Counted from the stretch's first letter, positions 31,701-43,938 are shown. The stretch is DNA of 64,000 bases from Enoplolaimus lenunculus (GCA_030248215.1 JASANG010002615.1:1-64000), one strand, 5' to 3'. Numbers and translations are program-made. The notes: generated from the sequence alone by a model not told the origin.

Positions 31701-34700
31701 CAACAGTTCAGTGACTGGTTCGGCCTTTAGTTCACTTTCTGGTTCTGCCATTTTGAGAACTGGTTCTGCGACTTGTTCATTTGTTGCTTCGGTCATCAAT
31801 TGGTATTCTGGTTCTGCAGCCATTTTACTTCCTGGTTTTGCCAGTAGTTTGAAAACTGGTTCGATCGGTTCTGTGATGATGTCTGAAACAGGTTCAGTCG
31901 TTGCGTCATCACTTTCTGGTTCTGCCGTCAGGTCGCAAACCGGCCATGTCTCTCGTTCATATACCTTTTCAGTATTGAATTCGGACCCAGGTTCTTGTTT
32001 AACCCCAACATCTGGTTCTGAAACTGGCACATGATTTGGCTCAGTAGGTTCCATACCAAACCGAGATATTTCGGCATGTTCTTTGACCACTATGTTGTCT
32101 TGATCTTCAAACGAACTATTCGAATTTGTTTCTGCAATATTGTTTGCTGTTTGCAGTTTCAAACTATCCGCTTCTGCATCTTCTACAGTTAAATGTTCTT
32201 CGACGAAATGGGCGTTTTTCATTGTATCGACGTATTCCAGTTGATATTTATCACCAGAATATTCTTTAATGCCATAGAATTGATTTGTTTCGTTCGCAGG
32301 AATAATTTGAGATACTTCGTTGTTGTCCATCTGTTGCGGTAACTTTTCGTCTAAATATGACTGTTGAATATCATAATCAGTCTCATTGCCGTCGTCTGCT
32401 GGTTTATTGTCATTTGGTTGAATTGCTTCTCCTTCTCCTCCTCCTCCTCCTCCTTCTTCTTCTTCTTCTTCTTCTGCTGCTGCTGCTGCTGTCTTTTCTG
32501 GTTGCAAATAATTACTTTCGCAGATTTTTTCATTGTTGAATTCTTGATTTTGTTCGTCTTGCAAGATATTCTGAGCATTTTCGTCGGTGGCATTTTCGAC
32601 AGTTTTGTCCTCGTACCATTGCGGAACGACCGTTATCTGCTCTTTGGAATCGTTGTTTAAGTCCGATCCTGTTGATTCGTCTGTAATTTGTTCGCCATTT
32701 GGTCGAAACTGTCCTTGATTGAGTTTGTTGTCTTGTAAATGATTCCTGACATCATCAACAGCGTTTTCGTTTTCTTCTTTACGTTCGTTGATGATTTGTT
32801 CAACGTCGTTTTGTATTTTGCCGTTAAGTTCATTCATGACTTCATCATCGGTGTTTTCTATTTCTTCTTTACGTTCATTGATAATTTCTCCAACGTCGTT
32901 TTGTATTTTGCTGTTCCGTTCATTCATGACTTCATCATCGGCGTTTTCTATTTCTTCTTTACGCTCATTGATAATTTCTCCAACGTCATTTTGCATTTTG
33001 CCGTTACATTCATTCATTACTTCCTCAACGGAGTTTTCTTTTTCTTTACATTCATTGATAATTTCTCCAACGTCGTTTTGTTTTATGCCGTTACGTTCAT
33101 TCATGAATTCCTCAACGGAGTTTTCTATTTCTTCTTTACGTTCATTGATAATTTCTCCAACGTCGTTTTGCATTTTGCCGTTACGTTCATTCATGACTTC
33201 TTCAACGGAGTTTTCCAGTTCAGCTTGACGTTCATTGTCCGAGTCGTCTTGAAAGTTGAATGAATCTTGGTCGTCCTTGTTTTCATTCATAATTTCTGAT
33301 TGATTCAACTTTCCATCAGTTGCGTCCAGCAAAGCTGCATCTTCGCTTGAAAATTCTTGCTCAGTAGTTGGTTCAAACGTTTCGCCACATTGACGATTAT
33401 TTTCTGAATCATAACCTGAGATATCTTCTGGAATATCTGGTTGCTCGGTCTCGCTTAAATTAGGTTCAGTGCTAAATTCCAAGCGATCATCAGTGTCGAT
33501 GTTTCTGGTTTCGTTTTCAGTTGATTCAGTCATCGATTGGATCGGTGGGTCCGCGTTTGCCTGATCCCGACTTGATTTTTGCAACTCTGATATTTCAACA
33601 TTTTCTGGAAAATCATCAACATCATTCCTTAATTCATCTCCTAAAACATTGTCACCAATATTTTCCGAGATTCCCAAATCAGGTCTGCGAAATCCGTGAT
33701 CGCTATCTTGAATTTCGTGAGCGACTGATGTGACTAAATCATTTTCATTGGCTGCAGGCAGTGTGATATCTTCAAAATTGTCTCGGTTCGTGGTACGCAA
33801 TTCCCATTTTGTGTCTTCAATTTCGGCATTTTCACTTTTTGTTTCGCAAAATACCCCCTGTTGGTTTTGACTTCTAAAGTGATTTGGAAACAAATCCAGG
33901 TTTTGGGACATACAAGCGTTTTGAATATCATTTAAACCTAATTCCACCGGTTCTTCCAATTGACTACCGTAATCCGTCGGGGTTTTCAACTCGTCGTCTA
34001 CTTTTGTGACAGTTTCCATTGGCCCGCTTCCTTCTACATTCAGCAGCTCGGGCGATTCGTAATACTGATGCATATTCTCAGGTTGACAAATGTCAGTTTC
34101 CGTTGCAAGATTTATTTCTGGCACTAATTCTTTCGGTTGGAATGTAGTTTCAGAGTCCACATTTTCTTCAAGAGCGGCATTTATTCTTTGATCTCGAGCT
34201 GGTGCTTCCAGTTGTTCGTGAATCCTTTCATCGTGCCGCTCCATGTGCTCAGAAGGCTCATCCGTTGCAAAGTTGGTTGTATCTGATACTTCCGGGTTCA
34301 CTTGGTGAGCAGGTAAATCTTCTACATCATTTAGCTTTACTTCCGCGGTTTGAACATTTGTCTGCTGGATTCCATACTGTTCTATTTGTTGTCTTATTTC
34401 TTCCGAAATTCCGTAGTTGTCTAATGGTTTTTCAGAATTTACATTTTCTTCACCGAAAGCGGCATCTGTTCTTTGATCTTCATACGCTTCCAGTTGTTCA
34501 ACAATCCTTTCTTCGTACCGCTTCATGTGCTCAAAAGATTCGTCTGTTGCTAGTTTGGGATCTGTTACTTCCTCGTGTCGTTCTTGCGTTGATAAATTTC
34601 TACCATTTAGTTTATCTTCTGAGGTATCCTCGACATTTGTTTTTGGGACTCCGTAAAGATCTCTTCGCTGGATAATTTGCTCGGATCGCTGGATAATTTG

Positions 34701-37700
34701 CTCGAAACTTCCATAATTTTCTGTCGCATAACTCGCTTCTAAAATATCGTCAGCTTCAATTCCTTCTTCGTCTAAAATCAGTTCAACTTTTGCTTCATCG
34801 TTATTCATTATTAAGTTGGTAGTATTTTCAACGGATCGTTCTTGTTGAGTTGAAAGTTGTTGATCTAAGCTTCGACGGTCTATGCGGTCTTCTTCCGCGA
34901 TTTGAACATTTGAGCTATCCAGAATCCGGCCTTCGATGTCCATTTCATCCACGTCAACAGTGCTATGTTCGTCTAAGGATGCCCCCGTATCTTGTTGGAT
35001 GTGTTGTCTGTGGATTCCAAGTTGTTCCCTGCTAATCTCACTACCAACATGGATTTCAACAGGATTGTCATAATCTACAGGAGCTCTGAGTTCAAACTCA
35101 GGTTGAGAATTTTCGAAGTCTTCGTTGAATTTAATTTGTTCCTCTTTGACCAGAGTTTCTGCGTTTTCCAGCGTTGAAATTGAAGCATTTTCAACTTCCG
35201 GTGACTCATTGACGATATTTTTAGCCAGATCTCGGCCATGGCATGATTGTAATTGACTCAACTCAACGTCAACGCGTGGTTCGACATCAAACGAATGAGT
35301 CACCTCGTCAGATTCAGGCTGAAGTTCAAAGTTGGGTTGAATTTCAACTGAACTTAAACTTAGATCGGTTGTTGGAGATGTTTTTGGTGATTTTTGTATA
35401 TTTTTAGCTGCAAGCGAGTGTGGAACTTGAACTGGAGTTGAGTTGAATCGAACTGTTGCGCTGTTGTTATTGTTGGTGTTGTTGTTGTTGTTTTTGTTAT
35501 TATTATTATTATTGTTGTTGTTTTTGGTAAGTTTTGAAAGCGCTGGTGAGTGTTTTGTGATACTTGCAGTGTCCAGTGACGTTGGTTTAGTTAGTTTTGA
35601 ACGAACTAAAATACATAAATTACATATAACATTATTTTGGCCCCGGCATGCACTCCAAAATAGCAGTCCGTTGACAAAGTTGTATTTAAAACTGACTGCT
35701 TTGTTAAAATAAGCTTAATTGAGACACGATAAGTACACGATTAACGTTTAATATCCATATTTACCTGATAATCCGGTTAAACAAATTCCACCGGAAGGAT
35801 TTAAATTTTAAACCTAAAAAAGCAACGCTTAACGCGAATTAATTACATTGAATTACTTTCTGTTTACCTGATTCGCCAACGAATAGAACAAATTGTCTTA
35901 AGAAGCAGTTACTGCAATTTCGCACGATCTTGTCTGAACACCGACTCACGACATATATTTTTAATTCGAAACTTTAAATTTTAAAATTTTCACAAATTAT
36001 ATATAGACTGTTAAGAATATAAACAAAGCAACTCAGTTTTACATACATTAAATTCAGAAAATTATTTCTTGAATATCAAACAGTAAATTTTATATATTTC
36101 TTGAAAGAAAGAAATTTGTGTCTTATAAATTAACAACAATAATTTGTTAAACATAAAAGATTTATGTGGTAAACATTTGAGAAATGAATTTTTGCAAGCT
36201 TTTTAAGACTATTAATGTTTAGTTTTAAAAATTTAACAACATGTTACTTGTAATTTGAAGACATTTTATTTTCGTTTCATGAATAACAATAGCGCTTGTG
36301 ATCATGCATTTATTTTAAAGTTTTAGACAACTTACCCCCCAGGAGGCAGCGCCTCAACTAGTGGGTCGGGTAGGGTGTGCCCCACTCCCTGCAGGCATAT
36401 TATTTTATTCTACGATAGAATGAGTTTCTTAGTACCATACTGAAATGCTATTGCCCTGTACTAATAATTCCTATATGCGGAACTTTCAACAAGCAAGTCT
36501 CAAACATATAAACCTGTTTCACTTAATGGTGGCGGTATACTTTTAATGACGTCCGGCGCTGTTCATCACCATCCGGAGTCGTCCGGTGCCACCCGTTACC
36601 GTGCGGCGTGGTACGGTATTGTACGCGAATTACTCAAGTACGATACTGTATTGTTACGGACGGTGACGCACGGCACCGGATGGCGACGGACGGTGACGCA
36701 CTGCACCGGAAGGCGACGGACGGTGACGCACGGCACCGGAAGGCGACGTACGGTGATGCACGACACCGGAAGGCGACGGACGGTGACGCACGGCACCGGA
36801 AGGCGACGGACGGTGACGCACGGCACCGGAAGGCGACGGACGGTGACGCACGGCACCGGAAGGCGACGGACGGTGACGCACGGCACCGGAAGGCGACGGA
36901 CGGTGGCGTGCAGGTGATGGACGGCGCCATACTGTAGTGACCTGAATAAGAGGGGGACTGATATTTATTTGGCCTCTCCAGAGGGTTTCCCCTGTTCCGG
37001 TATTGCAAGCATCCGTAGAATTAAACTTTTATTTGTCTTGTATCAGAAGCTTGAGCGATAAAGCAAGGTTATACTTTGAAATGAACTTTGAAAACTTACG
37101 TATGCTTTTAATTTCCGAACTCAACGTTATTTCTGTTCTGCAGTCATTTTTGCACTACAATTAAGGATAGTTGACATTTGTGGACTCTGAATTAGGTCTA
37201 CGGACTCTATCCGCTTTTACGAACTCTTATTAGGAATACGGACTCCGATTGATTGGGGCTCAAAATGGGGATCCCCTTTTATTACCCCCTGTTAATATTC
37301 GCATCACTATACAGTACAAATGGTGGTCGGCGTCCGACGGCAAGACAAATGGATGACGGACGGCGCCGGACGGTTGACGGACGGCACTGTACGGCAAGTA
37401 TAGCGCAACGCTAAGAGTCAAAACTTTACGACAGCGACAATAAAATTGTCACATTGTGAATTTCACTAAATTAGCCCTGAAACCGTAAGCTAGATGCTCG
37501 GTTCTCCAAACAACGTCAGCCTCAAAACTTATCAATGAACACAGGAACTCAAATCCAGGACAATTATACAGCCTAAGAAAGCTTAGCTACGAAACCAAAA
37601 TGTTTGCTCGACTGCTAGCTCACCCATTTCCGCTGTTGGCTTCTGCTTAGCACCAACGTCTACAAGTTTAGCAGTGATCCTTGTCTTGCCCAGATCTTTC

Positions 37701-38467
37701 GATTTTAAGCTTGGTTTGGTTCGTTCTGGTTGCTCTCCAGTTAGTCGATATCCATCTTGTCGTCTAACTTTATCCTCAGTTGCTTTGTCTTCAATTGCTG
37801 ATGTGTTTTCATGATCAATTTTTCTTCTTCTTGTACTCGCACGGCCTCTTCGTTCAGGTGACTGCCGCGATTTCAATGCGGATTGGTGTGATTTCATCGG
37901 CGACGCTGGTTGGTCAGTTGTGTGAGCTGGAAATGTCGCCGCTGCGTACGGTTTGGCTGACGGTGACGTTGCTGATACGTTGGCTGCATTGTGATTGGTT
38001 GAGTCGTGTTTAAGCGTTCGTTCAAGCGACAATCTCATCGGGCGCTCGTATGATCGATAGAACGTTCGCGGATGCCGTGACGCATTCTGATTGGCTGACG
38101 GTGAAGTCATCGGAACGCTTGTTGCATTTCGGTTGGCTACAGATGACGTTACTGGTTTCAGCGGTGATCCAATACGTGGCGCAAACGCGAATGCAGTGAT
38201 ATTTTGAGTGACATTATGGAACGCTGACGCAACGGAATAGTTTAAAAAATCCGGACCGCCTAATTTAGGTAATTTTGCGTCATAAACACGATATGCTAGC
38301 GGGATTTGAAATAAATACGATAAATCTCGAGGTGTTGAACTACCAAATGCTACTGTTGTACGTTGATTGTGATCCATATGAGCGGTTGCAGTACCTCCAG
38401 TTGCTGGTCGTCCAAGACTTTTACTTCGGCGATTCATTCCGGTTGATGATGATAGTTTTGCTGACAT
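25764..38467 (-). CDS. Giant acidic repeat protein, unrecognised (two coding exons)
   Basis: Function unknown; no catalytic, membrane or signal-peptide feature seen. Exon 2 (35605 down to 25764) is one open run of ~3,279 residues, rich in Glu, Asp, Ser, Asn and Gln and very acidic. Exon 1 (38467 down to 37624) starts ATG and encodes 281 Ser/Arg/Lys-rich basic residues. The join is inferred: donor ATGG|GTGAGC at 37624, acceptor TATTTTAG before 35605, both phase 1. Without it, exon 1 reads 294 codons to its own stop at 37583. The total would be ~3,560 residues. In order it has a poly-Asn run (~35480-35520), a long unique acidic part, five to six 30-residue repeats (33235-32750), Glu/Gly runs (32435-32500), EP-type repeats (~31960-31190), and about 25 repeats of ~16 residues like EDDPIASPTSREV (30410-29180), then an acidic C-terminus. 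A 5' UTR acceptor (TTTTTTGTTTCAG) may end at 38571. The layout suggests a disordered scaffold; that is inference. Confidence 0.72.
28757..28785 (-). repeat. (ATC)n run coding poly-Asp
   Basis: TTATTATCATCATC... encodes eight Asp residues in the giant protein; in-frame microsatellite. Confidence 0.8.
29180..30410 (-). repeat. ~48-bp coding repeat array, ~25 units (EDDPIASPTSREV)
   Basis: About 25 diverged copies of a 15-17-residue unit with consensus AEDDPIASPTSREV. DP and SP positions are best kept; substitutions keep acidity. Recurrent SP and TSRE could be phosphorylation sites. One unit is shortened (around ...DNPIEVTEDG), showing past length change. Confidence 0.8.
31190..31960 (-). repeat. 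EP-type coding repeats in the giant protein
   Basis: Short irregular units such as AEPVSELLTEP, with E-P every 7-10 residues, about 35 in number. Encoded as TCTGGTTC/CTGGTTC words on the plus strand. Confidence 0.65.
32432..32500 (-). repeat. Trinucleotide runs coding Ala, Glu and Gly
   Basis: (CTG)n, (CTT)n and (CTC)n runs on the plus strand encode AAAAA, EEEEEE and GGGGG in the giant protein. All are in frame. Reading the other frames here gives spurious Phe or Leu runs. Confidence 0.8.
32750..33240 (-). repeat. 90-bp coding tandem repeat, 5-6 units
   Basis: Each unit encodes 30 residues around VMNERNGKIQNDVGEI and INERKEEIEN. Identity between units is high at DNA level, so expansion is recent compared with the 16-residue array. 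Heptad-like spacing of V/I/M suggests helices or coiled coil. Confidence 0.85.
35606..36530. other. Intron of the giant gene: AT-rich, nothing recognised
   Basis: Mostly AT-rich. A short GC-rich island at 36334-36403 (CCCCCCAGGAGGCAGCGCC..GCCCCACTCCC) resembles the G-rich parts of family F but lacks its ends. Confidence 0.35.
36658..36900. repeat. 30-bp minisatellite, 8 units
   Basis: Unit GGACGGTGACGCACGGCACC followed by GGAAGGCGAC. Two units fill each 60 bases exactly. Because 30 is divisible by three, all six frames stay open or nearly so, making several false ORFs. The unit is the family D arm sequence amplified. Confidence 0.9.
36932..37314. repeat. Family M MITE nested in family D
   Basis: TA then CTGTAGTGACCTGAATAAG; ends ATTCGCATCACTATACAG then TA. 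383 bp, complete. Confidence 0.78.
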
Positions 38468-38570
38468 AGCTAGTTGATTTTGGCGCGTATTTTATTTATT
38501 ACACGTTTTTTTGTTCAAATGTAATTAGCTGATTGGCTTTCTATTGATGATAGCGGATTCAGCAGTAATT

Positions 38571-38697
38571 CTGAAACAAAAAAGACACTCATTTAAAGGG
38601 TTGGTATAAAATTAATAAATTTGTTCAAATCATAGTGAATTTTTATCACTCATACATTCTGTTCACTACATGTACAAGTAATTTAAAATTACTAACA
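38571..38697. other. Upstream flank of the giant gene
   Basis: AT-rich. Contains the reverse-strand CTTTTTTGTTTCAG acceptor-like site before the 5' UTR. No promoter motif is clear. Confidence 0.3.
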
Positions 38698-39019
38698 CAA
38701 GAGTGTGTAACTCTTGAGGTTCCGCATTGTACAAAATGTACCACCCGGCGTTTTGTTTTTGGCCGACCCCACTCTCATTTAAAAGGGGGTTGCTTTCACA
38801 TGCAATTACCCTAAATTATACTATAAGCGGAGTTTTTATGATGCCGGATACTTAAAAATGATGCCGGATACTTAAAATGCCATAGTTCGTAGTGACTGTA
38901 CCTAGCTCTCTAAATCAGGGGTGTCGGCTGAAAACGCAACGCATGCTGCGTACATTCTTTCTTACACAGAATGCAACCAGTTGTTTATCTCTTGTTGAAG
39001 TATGCAGCATCCACTCTTG
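38698..39019. repeat. Family C MITE, old enlarged copy
   Basis: CAAGAGTGTGTAACTCTTG to CCACTCTTG, with the family's AACGCAACGCATGC and ACATTCTTTCTTACACAGAA blocks. Includes a local duplication of ATGATGCCGGATACTTAAAA. Confidence 0.6.
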
Positions 39020-39696
39020 CTAATACCAAGTGAAAATAATGGTTCCTGTGGGGGCTAGAGCTTTGATCACCAATAATTTTTCTACCAAAATATTTCGTAA
39101 ACCTCTTAGACTGTATTTTAAGTCATAAAACGCTCAAATCTGCAGTAAAAACAATAAAATCGGCCTTTTTACTCAAGTAAACCATTTCACAACCTTGTCA
39201 ACGTTTTGGCTTGCAGTCCGCTAGTGAACACAACTTGCAAACGCGCAGCGAATTTCACAATAAACACATTTTTATGTTTATTTTATGACATTTTTAAAAG
39301 TTTCACAACAGAAAAATTTATTTCTCAAAAAGCATTTTTGAACATAAAATTGTTCAACTAAACAATTTTGAACTTTTGCTATAAAACTTTTTAATCGCGT
39401 CGACAAGCAAGACATGATTCGTTGAAAATCGAAGTTTTCTAGATAGGCTGAGGCTCGAGGCTTACGCTTCGTGTAGGTTTAGGCTCGGGCTTAGGCTTGG
39501 TGTTGGTCATAGACTGTAGGTTTAAACTTGCTACACAATCGTAAGCTATGCTTAGATATACTTCATGGTTCCATTACAAAGTCCGGTCCTTGTTCTGGTT
39601 CCGGTTAGTACGTTCCCGTCGAAAGCTAATAGACACAAACTTAGGATTTGGTTTAGGCTATCTAATGCTTAGACTACACTTGGGTGTAAAAAATAT
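39020..39696. other. Intergenic, AT-rich; degenerate TTAGGC debris
   Basis: Nothing coding. Decayed family A material at about 39440-39560 (GGCTTAGGCTTGGTGTTGG). Confidence 0.35.
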
Positions 39697-39882
39697 GGCC
39701 CATGTAAAGATCAGGTGCGGAACGTTTTTCCGCGTATTTACCTACAATAGAGTGATTTTTACGCTTTAGACTAATTTTTTGCTTACGCTCAGGCTTAGGT
39801 ATAAGTTCATTCTTACGCGTAGGCTTAATAGGCTTAGGTATACGCTTAAACTACTATTACGGTCTCTATTCATACATTGACC
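39697..39882 (+). repeat. Family A MITE
   Basis: GGCCCATGTAAAGATCAGGT to CATACATTGACC, with TTACGCTTTAGACTAATTTT and short TTAGGC arrays. No duplication kept. Confidence 0.7.
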
Positions 39883-39967
39883 GAAAGTTTTTCAACCAGA
39901 TCAATGGTGATTTTGGTATTTCTTACAGTAAACGGATTTGTTTCTGAAATATCCATTACACTTAAAA

Positions 39968-40172
39968 CGAGTAAAAGAGTAAGCTTAAGTTTTAGACTAA
40001 TATTTTTGCTTGGCTTAGGCATAGGCTTAGGAATATGCTCATTCTTACACTTAGGCTTAGGCTTACGCTTATGCTTAGGCTTAGTTGTATGAATATGCTC
40101 ATTCTTACGCTTAGGCTTAGGCTTAGGATTAGGAATATGCTTATAATACTGTTCCGCCGCTGTTCTTTACAT
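39968..40172 (+). repeat. Family A MITE with duplicated array block
   Basis: Left terminus missing (begins CGAGTAAAAGAGTAAGC). The block TATGCTCATTCTTAC + TTAGGC array occurs twice, then GTTCCGCCGCTGTTCTTTAC. Confidence 0.65.
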
Positions 40173-40640
40173 TAATTTCGAAAAAAATGTAAATAATAAA
40201 CATTACTAAAATTCTAACAAGAGACAGTAAATACAATATTCGCAAACTGCAACTATACACGGCAGCAAACGCGTAACAGACAATACTACTGCTTTGCACA
40301 ATACTGCAGCGCAAATTCACATTTTTTCACCCTCTCGAAAGGTCTATTTTTCCCGTTTCAAAATATATACTCTTAGCGCCGTTTGTAAAGTCTTAAAATG
40401 GAAAAAAATTCAAAAAAAAAACAAAAAAAAATACTTTTAGAAATAAGTAAAAACGGATACAACGTTTGCGTTTACATGTTATGAAATAAGTTGGTCGGTA
40501 CTTTTTTTGTTGTGAACTTTGAAATCTGCATTTACATTTTACAAAAAAGTAAACAGATTCAAATAGAAATATGATATTTTCGAATGTAAATCTACAGGAA
40601 TGAGCCTAATTCTCAACTATGCGTAGCCCACATTGCTTGT

Positions 40641-40838
40641 GGCCAATGTTACTTTAAGGGCGTAACAGTAGATTAAGCGTATTTCTAAACCTAAGCCTAC
40701 AAGCCTAAGCGTTGCAAAAATAACTTCCTAAGTGTAAAGCCTAAGCCTAAGCCTAAGCAACAAATGTAATCCAGAAGCTAAACCTACTCTTTTATAGAAC
40801 TACCAAAAATCTGGACGCCCCCAAAAGTCACATGGGCC
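40641..40838 (-). repeat. Family A2 MITE with target duplication
   Basis: GGCCAATGTTACTTTAAGGG to CAAAAGTCACATGGGCC, flanked by TTGCTTGT and TTGTTTGT (one mismatch). Confidence 0.78.
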
Positions 40839-41204
40839 TTGTTTGTAATGGGACTTCAAATAAGCCGACGTCTGTAGCTTAGAATCAGTGGCCTATACAA
40901 GGAATCTAGAATGGATATATTCGTTGAAATTTGTAAAGACTCGTAAACGGGGTACTTTTACACTCTGTACCTACAGTAACCTGCAGAGGTCAAAAAGTTA
41001 TTTCGCACATTCGCAAAAAAACGCTTTAGATATGGTTATCCCGCTCCCGACATGAAATCCTGGCTAATCCCTAATTGGAGAACCTTCAAATTTGCACATC
41101 GCAGTAGGGCCAATCAAATTGCACAAAATGTATTAAACAACCTTGCTATTGTTTGGGTCCAAAGTTATAAGACCTCTCGTTAGTTCGTTGTTGAATCGCA
41201 CATT

Positions 41205-41347
41205 GGATCATGTAAAAATCATGGGCGGAACGTTTTTCTGCACGGACTGCAATAGAGTAAGCTTCAGCTTTAGACGTATTGTTTGGCTAGGTTTATGCTT
41301 AGGATTATGCTTGCGTTACTGTTACGGTCCTGTTCTATACATTAACC
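41205..41347 (+). repeat. Family A MITE with target duplication
   Basis: GGATCATGTAAAAATCATGG to CTATACATTAACC, flanked by CGCACATT and CACACATT (one mismatch). Array nearly lost. Confidence 0.75.
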
Positions 41348-43622
41348 CACACATTTAAGAATACGGTGCCCGAACAGCTGAACAACCCGTCATTGTTTGG
41401 ATATCCGCCTAGAATTTCTGTACCCCTCGTCCAGGTTACATCTTTTGCGTACATCCCCATTGGTCACAGAAAAATTGGAAAAAAATTATTAAAAGCTGAA
41501 ATCAACTTAAAACCTGTCGGCGAACTCAAAGATTGAATGTGACATTATACAATTTTTACTGCGATACACATTAATAAACGCATTAAATGTTGCGTGCAAT
41601 TTTGCAGTCAAAATTGCACAAATTGCAAAAAAAGTTCAACGGACACTTAACGCTCAGCGGCACTCATTTTAGCATACATTTCGTCAGCTTTTTGATTGCT
41701 TTTTGCTGCAGTTGCTTAAAATGCGATCGCTAATTGCTGTCGAAAAGTTAAAATTTATAACACAAATATTGTTAAAATTTCAAAGTATCTTTTGATACAA
41801 AACATTATATTTTTTGCAACACAACTGGAACAATTAAAAGGGTTATTGTTAAGCTTAAATGTAATGCTTGTATTAAGTAGTGTTTTGAAGAATTAAAAAA
41901 GTCTTCAAGTTTAAGCTTAAGCCTAAAATTAAATCACATTCGTAGCCAGCTCAACAGGTTAGTAGGATGTAAACAACTTTGAACGAGGCCAGTTGTTGAG
42001 TTAGCAATATAAGCGGGGATACAACATTTCTAGGACGGGACCCATCTGTTTTTGAAGACTCAGCCCCTGTGAGGCCCCGACGAGACAGACCTTCATACTG
42101 TCAAAATTCGTTTAATATTATTCGCTAAAAGGTCTAAGAAACTTTTACACTAAAGATTCTTTCGAGTTTATACCAATGGTTTAGGCTTATGCGCTTAAAA
42201 TTATTAATATTTAACTTTGCTTAATTAAATTAATTAAAATTTAATAGTTTTGCCTGTGACCGAAACCATATCAGTAAAAATGAATTATAAACCGGGCCAA
42301 ACTTCTTACAGGGGTACAATTTGTCGAAGGGGGCCAAGCCGTCCCTCTCTCCTGTGCCACCTCTCGTTTCGAACATTGGTCACTTGCCAAAAACAATTTT
42401 CACTGCATTCAATATTTCACACTCGTAAACGCATAAACAATCACTCATTGCAAACATAAGCTCCTACCTTGCGCAAACGGGCGATATTTGCGGTTGCTTA
42501 CGCTCTGTTCAACCACTCCTGAAGCCCCAAAACCCTTGAAATGCAACCTTATACGCCCCAACAGTTTTGAAGTGCCCTCATAGTTTTATTCTCACTTTCG
42601 CAACCCACAGAAATTGTTTCCGGCCCCAGGAAGGTATACAAAAAGACGGATAGAAGCGTATATCCCCTCCCGAAATTTCACGACAATACTATTTTTGGCA
42701 GGATTTGAAATAACTTTTTGGATCCTAAAAGCCATATTGTGTCGTATTACGAATTATGCCTTACCCCCTGAAGGTGAAATTGTAGCTACGTCGCTGTCCT
42801 GGCACCGGGTATATTCCTCCCTCGGATCGAATATTTAACAAGAACAACTGAACAAAAAAAGCGTTCGAAATGAACATTGCAAAACTTTTCAAACGGTTCC
42901 AATGTTGATGACAAATGTTGCTTGACAATGGTACGTCCGTGTTCCCCTGGGAGGAAACAGAAGAACGCCCCTGGGGTGAGAGATATATCTGCCACAAAAT
43001 TTCTGGGCAGAGGAAAAAGGAAAAAAAATCGCCGAGTTTCAAACTGTTTTATCCTAGGGTGCTAAATTTAAGTAATGAGTTATTCACTTTGAAATCTTGG
43101 TTACACCCGTGGGGACGAAGTACAATTTCGAGGGAGGATAGAATTTCGTGGGGGGGGTGATAGATGGACAAATTTGTCAATTTATCGTGTCGCAATGTTT
43201 GTTTGACCCGTTGCCGGTTTTCCTGTGGTGCCGGGTTCCGGTTGTTGTGCCTTTTGAGATGTCAGTCACTTGTAGAAAATTGATTTGAGTCGTGACAGTT
43301 TTGACGGGAATAAAAAAAACTGAGACTATTTGGGGTTAATTGAATATATACTAGCGGTTTTGGGACAATGCTACTCTGAGCGTAGACGCGTCGAAAATAA
43401 GTGACATTCACAGGAGATATGTGCCCTCGTCTTCGGGGGGTGTATACATCAGGAAAGATATGAGCAGGGGTGGAGCCCGGAGGGAAGGTGATTTTTGGCG
43501 TCGAACCCCTTTGAAATGTTTGTAAAACTATTTTTAGATACTATTTTAGTTTGTAATATCAGAAATACTTCTTGTTGGACATTTTGCTAAACGTATCTTG
43601 TCGTTTTCCCAAAATTATGGTT
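41348..43622. other. Intergenic: no gene or element recognised
   Basis: Includes a family F-type fragment near 41943 (GTAGCCAGCTCAACAGG). 42250-43160 is less AT-rich and has short open frames on both strands, but none with splice support, recognisable motifs or consistent frame. Confidence 0.35.
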
Positions 43623-43630
43623 ACGTTCAT

Positions 43631-43867
43631 GGACCCATATTACTTTAAGGGGCGTCCAGGTTTCCGGTGGACCATAAGAGTACGTTTAAATTCTAGATTA
43701 CATTTGTTTGCTTAGGCTTAGGCTTAGGCGTAGGTTTAGGAAAACATTTTTGCAACGCTTAGGCTTAGCCTTAGGCTTAGGAACTGAATTTTGCAACGCT
43801 TAGGCTTTTAGACTTAGGCTTAAGAATACGCTTAATCTACTGTTGGGCCCCTTAAAGCAACATTGGC
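43631..43867 (+). repeat. Family A2 MITE with perfect 8-bp duplication
   Basis: GGACCCATATTACTTTAAGG to TTAAAGCAACATTGGC, flanked by ACGTTCAT at 43623-43630 and 43868-43875. Carries three TTAGGC blocks. Confidence 0.85.
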
Positions 43868-43938
43868 ACGTTCATGGATAGGATATATTATACTGTTGCG
43901 AAATTTCTAGAAAAGTACCATTATAAGCACTTTTTATA

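Larger units (their letters stand above)
36531..37406. repeat. Family D MITE enlarged by a minisatellite and a nested family M element
   Basis: Left end GGCGGTATACTTTTAATGACG and right end CAAGTATAGCGCAACGC match family D. It contains eight 30-bp units (36658-36900) and a complete family M copy. It lies in the inferred intron of the giant gene. Confidence 0.65.

Noticed and set aside
26204-34675. Plus-strand and other minus-strand frames opposite the giant exon
   Set aside because: The single 9.8-kb minus-strand frame explains the region; the others are short shadows broken by stops.
36546-37008. Five overlapping 75-124 codon frames on both strands
   Set aside because: Produced by a 30-bp minisatellite with no stop in its unit; no splice or domain support.
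42250-43160. Cluster of short open frames in a less AT-rich stretch
   Set aside because: Frames overlap on both strands, none has a recognisable motif, and no acceptor/donor pairs join them in phase.
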